From: Flemingiibacterium sp045600005
Lineage (GTDB): Bacteria > Bacillota > Clostridia > Oscillospirales > CAG-272
DNA: 15,875 bases
NCBI GenBank assembly: GCA_045600005.1
Contig: JAZRXB010000021.1
Coordinates: 1-15,875 of the forward strand
Direction of reading: 5' to 3'
Below the pieces are notes generated by a model. That model searched no databases. It was not told the DNA's origin and saw nothing but the letters and a program-made list of their open reading frames with translations. A program made the position numbers and the translations under genes. This document shows, piece by piece, positions 14,515-15,875 of the stretch (its first letter is position 1; every line of letters begins with the position of its first letter).

Positions 14515-14543
14515 TTGACGCGGCAGGAGGAATGTGATATACT
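14515..14543 (+). promoter_or_regulatory. Sigma-A promoter for the DUF554 gene
   Basis: TTGACG (14515-14520), 17-base spacer, TATACT (14538-14543). It leaves a leader of about 205 bases before the DUF554 start, filled by the hairpin block at 14565-14696. Confidence 0.75.
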
Positions 14544-14564
14544 ATTTTCATGGCTTTTGTGCAT

Positions 14565-14696
14565 CGAAAGCTGCGGAAAAGATTGAAAAACTGTTTTCAA
14601 TCTTATGATGACAGCTTTCGCGAAGCGAAAGCATCCTTATTGCGGGCATAGCGGCGAAGCCGCAAAACCGAGATAGAAAGATTTATCTTTCTATCT
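14565..14696. repeat. Block of consecutive hairpins in the DUF554 leader, with hairpin repeat copy 2
   Basis: In order: an outer stem CGAAAGCTG/CAGCTTTCG (14565-14573 and 14612-14620) enclosing a perfect 11-bp stem (14579-14589 and 14594-14604, loop ACTG); GCTTTCGC-GAA-GCGAAAGC (14614-14632), which competes with the outer stem; GCGGC-GAA-GCCGC near 14651-14663; and a perfect 12-bp stem AGATAGAAAGAT/ATCTTTCTATCT (14671-14682 and 14685-14696). The part 14571-14610 repeats 10758-10796. It could be a compound MITE-like repeat or a structured leader that controls the gene downstream. No known riboswitch class was recognised. Confidence 0.65.
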
Positions 14697-14755
14697 TATT
14701 CCCCTGCCAAAGCGCAGGGTACAGGCGGAAAGGAAATCCCGGCTGAGGGAAACGG

Positions 14756-15499
14756 GTGAACTCCATGATCGGACTCGGAACTATCGTCAACGCCGCCGCC
14801 ATCGCTGTGGGCGGACTTCTCGGCATGACAGTCGGAAAGGGACTGAAACCGCGTCTGCGCGACACGCTGAACACGGCGCTCGGTCTCTCCGTGATCTTTA
14901 TCGGCGCGTCGGGAACGCTTTCCCGGATGCTGACCGTGAAAGACGGCGGGTTCGGCACGCAGGGCGAGATGATGATGATCCTGTCGCTGGTGCTGGGCGG
15001 ACTGGTCGGCGAGCTTGTCAACATCGAGGGCGGATGCGAACGCTTCGGCGAATGGCTCAAAAAGAAAACCAACAACGGCGGAGACAGCCGCTTTGTGACC
15101 GGCTTTGTCAATGCGTCGCTCACCGCCTGCATCGGCGTGATGGCGATCATCGGCTCGATCAACGACGGACTGGCGGGGGACCCCTCCATCCTCTATATGA
15201 AATCCGTTCTCGACCTTGTGATGGTAGCCGTCATGTCGGCTTCGCTCGGCGTGGGGTGCATCTTTTCGGTCATCCCGGTCGTATTGCTTCAGGGCTCGGT
15301 CACGCTGCTCGCCGGACTGGTCGCGCCGGTCATGACCGAAGCGGCGCTTGCCGATCTGTCGCTGGTCGGCTCGGTGCTGATCTTCGGAATCGGCGTCAAT
15401 CTGGCGTTCTCGGACGTGATGCATTACCACATCAAGGTGGGAAATCTGCTGCCGTCCATCGTGTTCGCGGTGATCTTCTCGTTTCTGCCGTTTCTGTAA
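14756..15499 (+). CDS. DUF554 family membrane protein
   Basis: A 247-residue polytopic membrane protein of the DUF554 family, function unknown. Family features: GLGTIVNAAAIAVGGLLGMTVGKGLKPRLRDTLNTALGLSVIFIGASGTL at the start, EMMMILSLVLGGLVGELVNIEGGCERFGEWLKKK, FVTGFVNASLTACIGVMAIIGSINDGL, and a C-terminal IFGIGVNLAF followed by KVGNLLPSIVFAVIFSFLPF. About seven hydrophobic segments are visible. I chose GTG at 14756 because GAGGGA (14745-14750) lies 5 bases before it; the ATG at 14765 is the alternative, 14 bases from that site. No terminator is apparent before the repeat DNA that follows. Confidence 0.9.
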   Translation: MNSMIGLGTIVNAAAIAVGGLLGMTVGKGLKPRLRDTLNTALGLSVIFIGASGTLSRMLTVKDGGFGTQGEMMMILSLVLGGLVGELVNIEGGCERFGEWLKKKTNNGGDSRFVTGFVNASLTACIGVMAIIGSINDGLAGDPSILYMKSVLDLVMVAVMSASLGVGCIFSVIPVVLLQGSVTLLAGLVAPVMTEAALADLSLVGSVLIFGIGVNLAFSDVMHYHIKVGNLLPSIVFAVIFSFLPFL

Positions 15500-15516
15500 A
15501 ATAGTCGATTGTTTAA

Positions 15517-15688
15517 GGCATTACCGCACAGTTCTGATGGTGCGATTGCGCCGTCAGATTTCCCGTCAGACGAAACAAACCCCGGATGGCATAGTACCTC
15601 CTATGCCGACGAAATTTGTACAGTATGACGGGAAAGATGCAGGCAAGCGTGCCATCAAGGCGAAAGCCGTGAATTGTGCGGTATTGCC
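15517..15688. mobile_element. MITE-like element 1, 172 bp, TTAA target duplication
   Basis: Terminal inverted repeats GGCATTACCGCACA and (right end, reversed) GGCAATACCGCACA, 13 of 14 identical. TTAA flanks it at 15513-15516 and 15689-15692, while the uninterrupted copy at 10892-10895 has a single TTAA. Inside are nested inverted pairs: TGATGG/CCATCA (15535 and 15652), TTTCCCGTCA/TGACGGGAAA (15559-15568 and 15626-15635), and a central GGCATAG/CTATGCC hairpin (15588-15607). It has no transposase gene, so it must be moved in trans. Confidence 0.88.
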
Positions 15689-15717
15689 TTAATGCTTTGA
15701 GATGACAAACGTTATAA

Positions 15718-15816
15718 GGCAACCTCTAAAAATTCATGAGGAAGAAAAACAAACCCCGATACTATGGGTATCGCGTTTTGTTTTTCAACGGATTATTTGA
15801 ATTTTTAGAGGTAACC
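15718..15816. mobile_element. MITE-like element 2, 99 bp hairpin element, ATAA target duplication
   Basis: Terminal inverted repeats of 19 bp (15718-15736 and 15798-15816, 17 of 19 matching, core ACCTCTAAAAATTCA). ATAA flanks it at 15714-15717 and 15817-15820, but occurs once in the intact copy at 10917-10920. The centre is a second stem (15745-15761 and 15769-15785, 15 of 17), so nearly the whole element folds back on itself. No coding capacity. Confidence 0.85.
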
Positions 15817-15829
15817 ATAATAAAATCCG

Positions 15830-15858
15830 TTTTTATGTCGGCTTTGCCGACATAAAAA
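15830..15858. repeat. Perfect 13-bp hairpin at the end of the split repeat
   Basis: TTTTTATGTCGGC (15830-15842), loop TTT, GCCGACATAAAAA (15846-15858). The A and T ends allow it to act as a terminator in both directions, for instance for the DUF554 transcript. It begins at the last base of the 50-mer and is absent from the intact copy. The remaining bases to the window end hold nothing I can assign. Confidence 0.65.
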
Positions 15859-15875
15859 CACCTCTAAGGCGAGCC

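Larger units (their letters stand above)
15502..15830. repeat. 50-bp dispersed repeat, copy split by two insertions
   Basis: With 15517-15692 (element plus one TTAA) and 15718-15820 (element plus one ATAA) removed, the remaining 50 bases match 10881-10930 in 46 positions and have exactly the same length. The segments are 15502-15516, 15693-15717 and 15821-15830. Confidence 0.85.

Noticed and set aside
14747..14764. GGGAAACGGGTGAACTCC resembles a piece of the cobalamin riboswitch core
   Set aside because: The other conserved boxes and folds are absent and the motif runs straight into the DUF554 start.
15513..15722. 69-residue minus-strand frame
   Set aside because: It lies almost entirely within MITE-like element 1; no start signal and explained by the repeat.
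1..15875. CRISPR array, tRNA, rRNA or transposase gene
   Set aside because: No regularly spaced repeats, cloverleaf, rRNA segments or transposase motifs were seen on either strand.

Overview
The window looks like chromosomal DNA of a GC-rich Clostridia-type Firmicute (an Oscillospirales-like gut anaerobe would fit). The grounds are near-consensus sigma-A promoters with 17-bp spacers, AAGGAG-type ribosome sites, T-tailed hairpin terminators, DUF4003 and DUF554 proteins, and the atpA-atpG-atpD-atpC order. The taxonomic placement is inference; no rRNA or tRNA gene is present.

Layout. (1) 1-3740: the 3' end of an F-type ATP synthase operon (alpha, cut by the window edge, then gamma, beta and a short epsilon), closed by a strong terminator. 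(2) 3741-12235: a cluster that looks devoted to intracellular glycan breakdown. A minus-strand pair (YgjV-like membrane protein and a beta-propeller protein) is divergent from a cupin/AraC regulator. A GH39-like clan A glycosidase follows with its own promoter. A minus-strand pair then encodes a DUF3006-like protein and a PduB-type bacterial microcompartment (BMC) shell trimer with no other BMC gene nearby. Last come two tandem GH99/WbsX-like paralogues, each with its own promoter. None of the glycosidase-like proteins has a signal peptide, so they should act in the cytosol on imported saccharides; no transporter of a recognised sugar-uptake family is in the window. (3) 12236-13790: DUF4003 and YccF genes. 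(4) 13755-15499: a short DtxR/MntR-family metalloregulator on the minus strand and a DUF554 membrane protein behind a long, hairpin-rich leader. (5) 15500-15875: gene-free repeat DNA.

The most striking structure is in the repeats. A 50-bp sequence occurs intact at 10881-10930, in the leader of the second GH99-like gene, and again at 15502-15830. The second copy is split by two unrelated inverted-repeat elements of 172 and 99 bp. Comparison with the intact copy shows that each was inserted with a 4-bp target duplication (TTAA and ATAA). The window therefore carries its own 'empty site', which proves the boundaries of two MITE-like elements. The intact copy is itself framed by an 11-bp direct repeat, so the 50-mer may also be a mobile unit. 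A second dispersed hairpin repeat of about 40 bp is shared by 10758-10796 and 14571-14610.

Other points of interest are the orphan BMC-T gene, a motif shared by the promoters of the glycan genes (candidate regulon of the AraC protein), the epsilon subunit without its C-terminal helical domain, and a near-identical 86-bp block between the two GH99-like genes.
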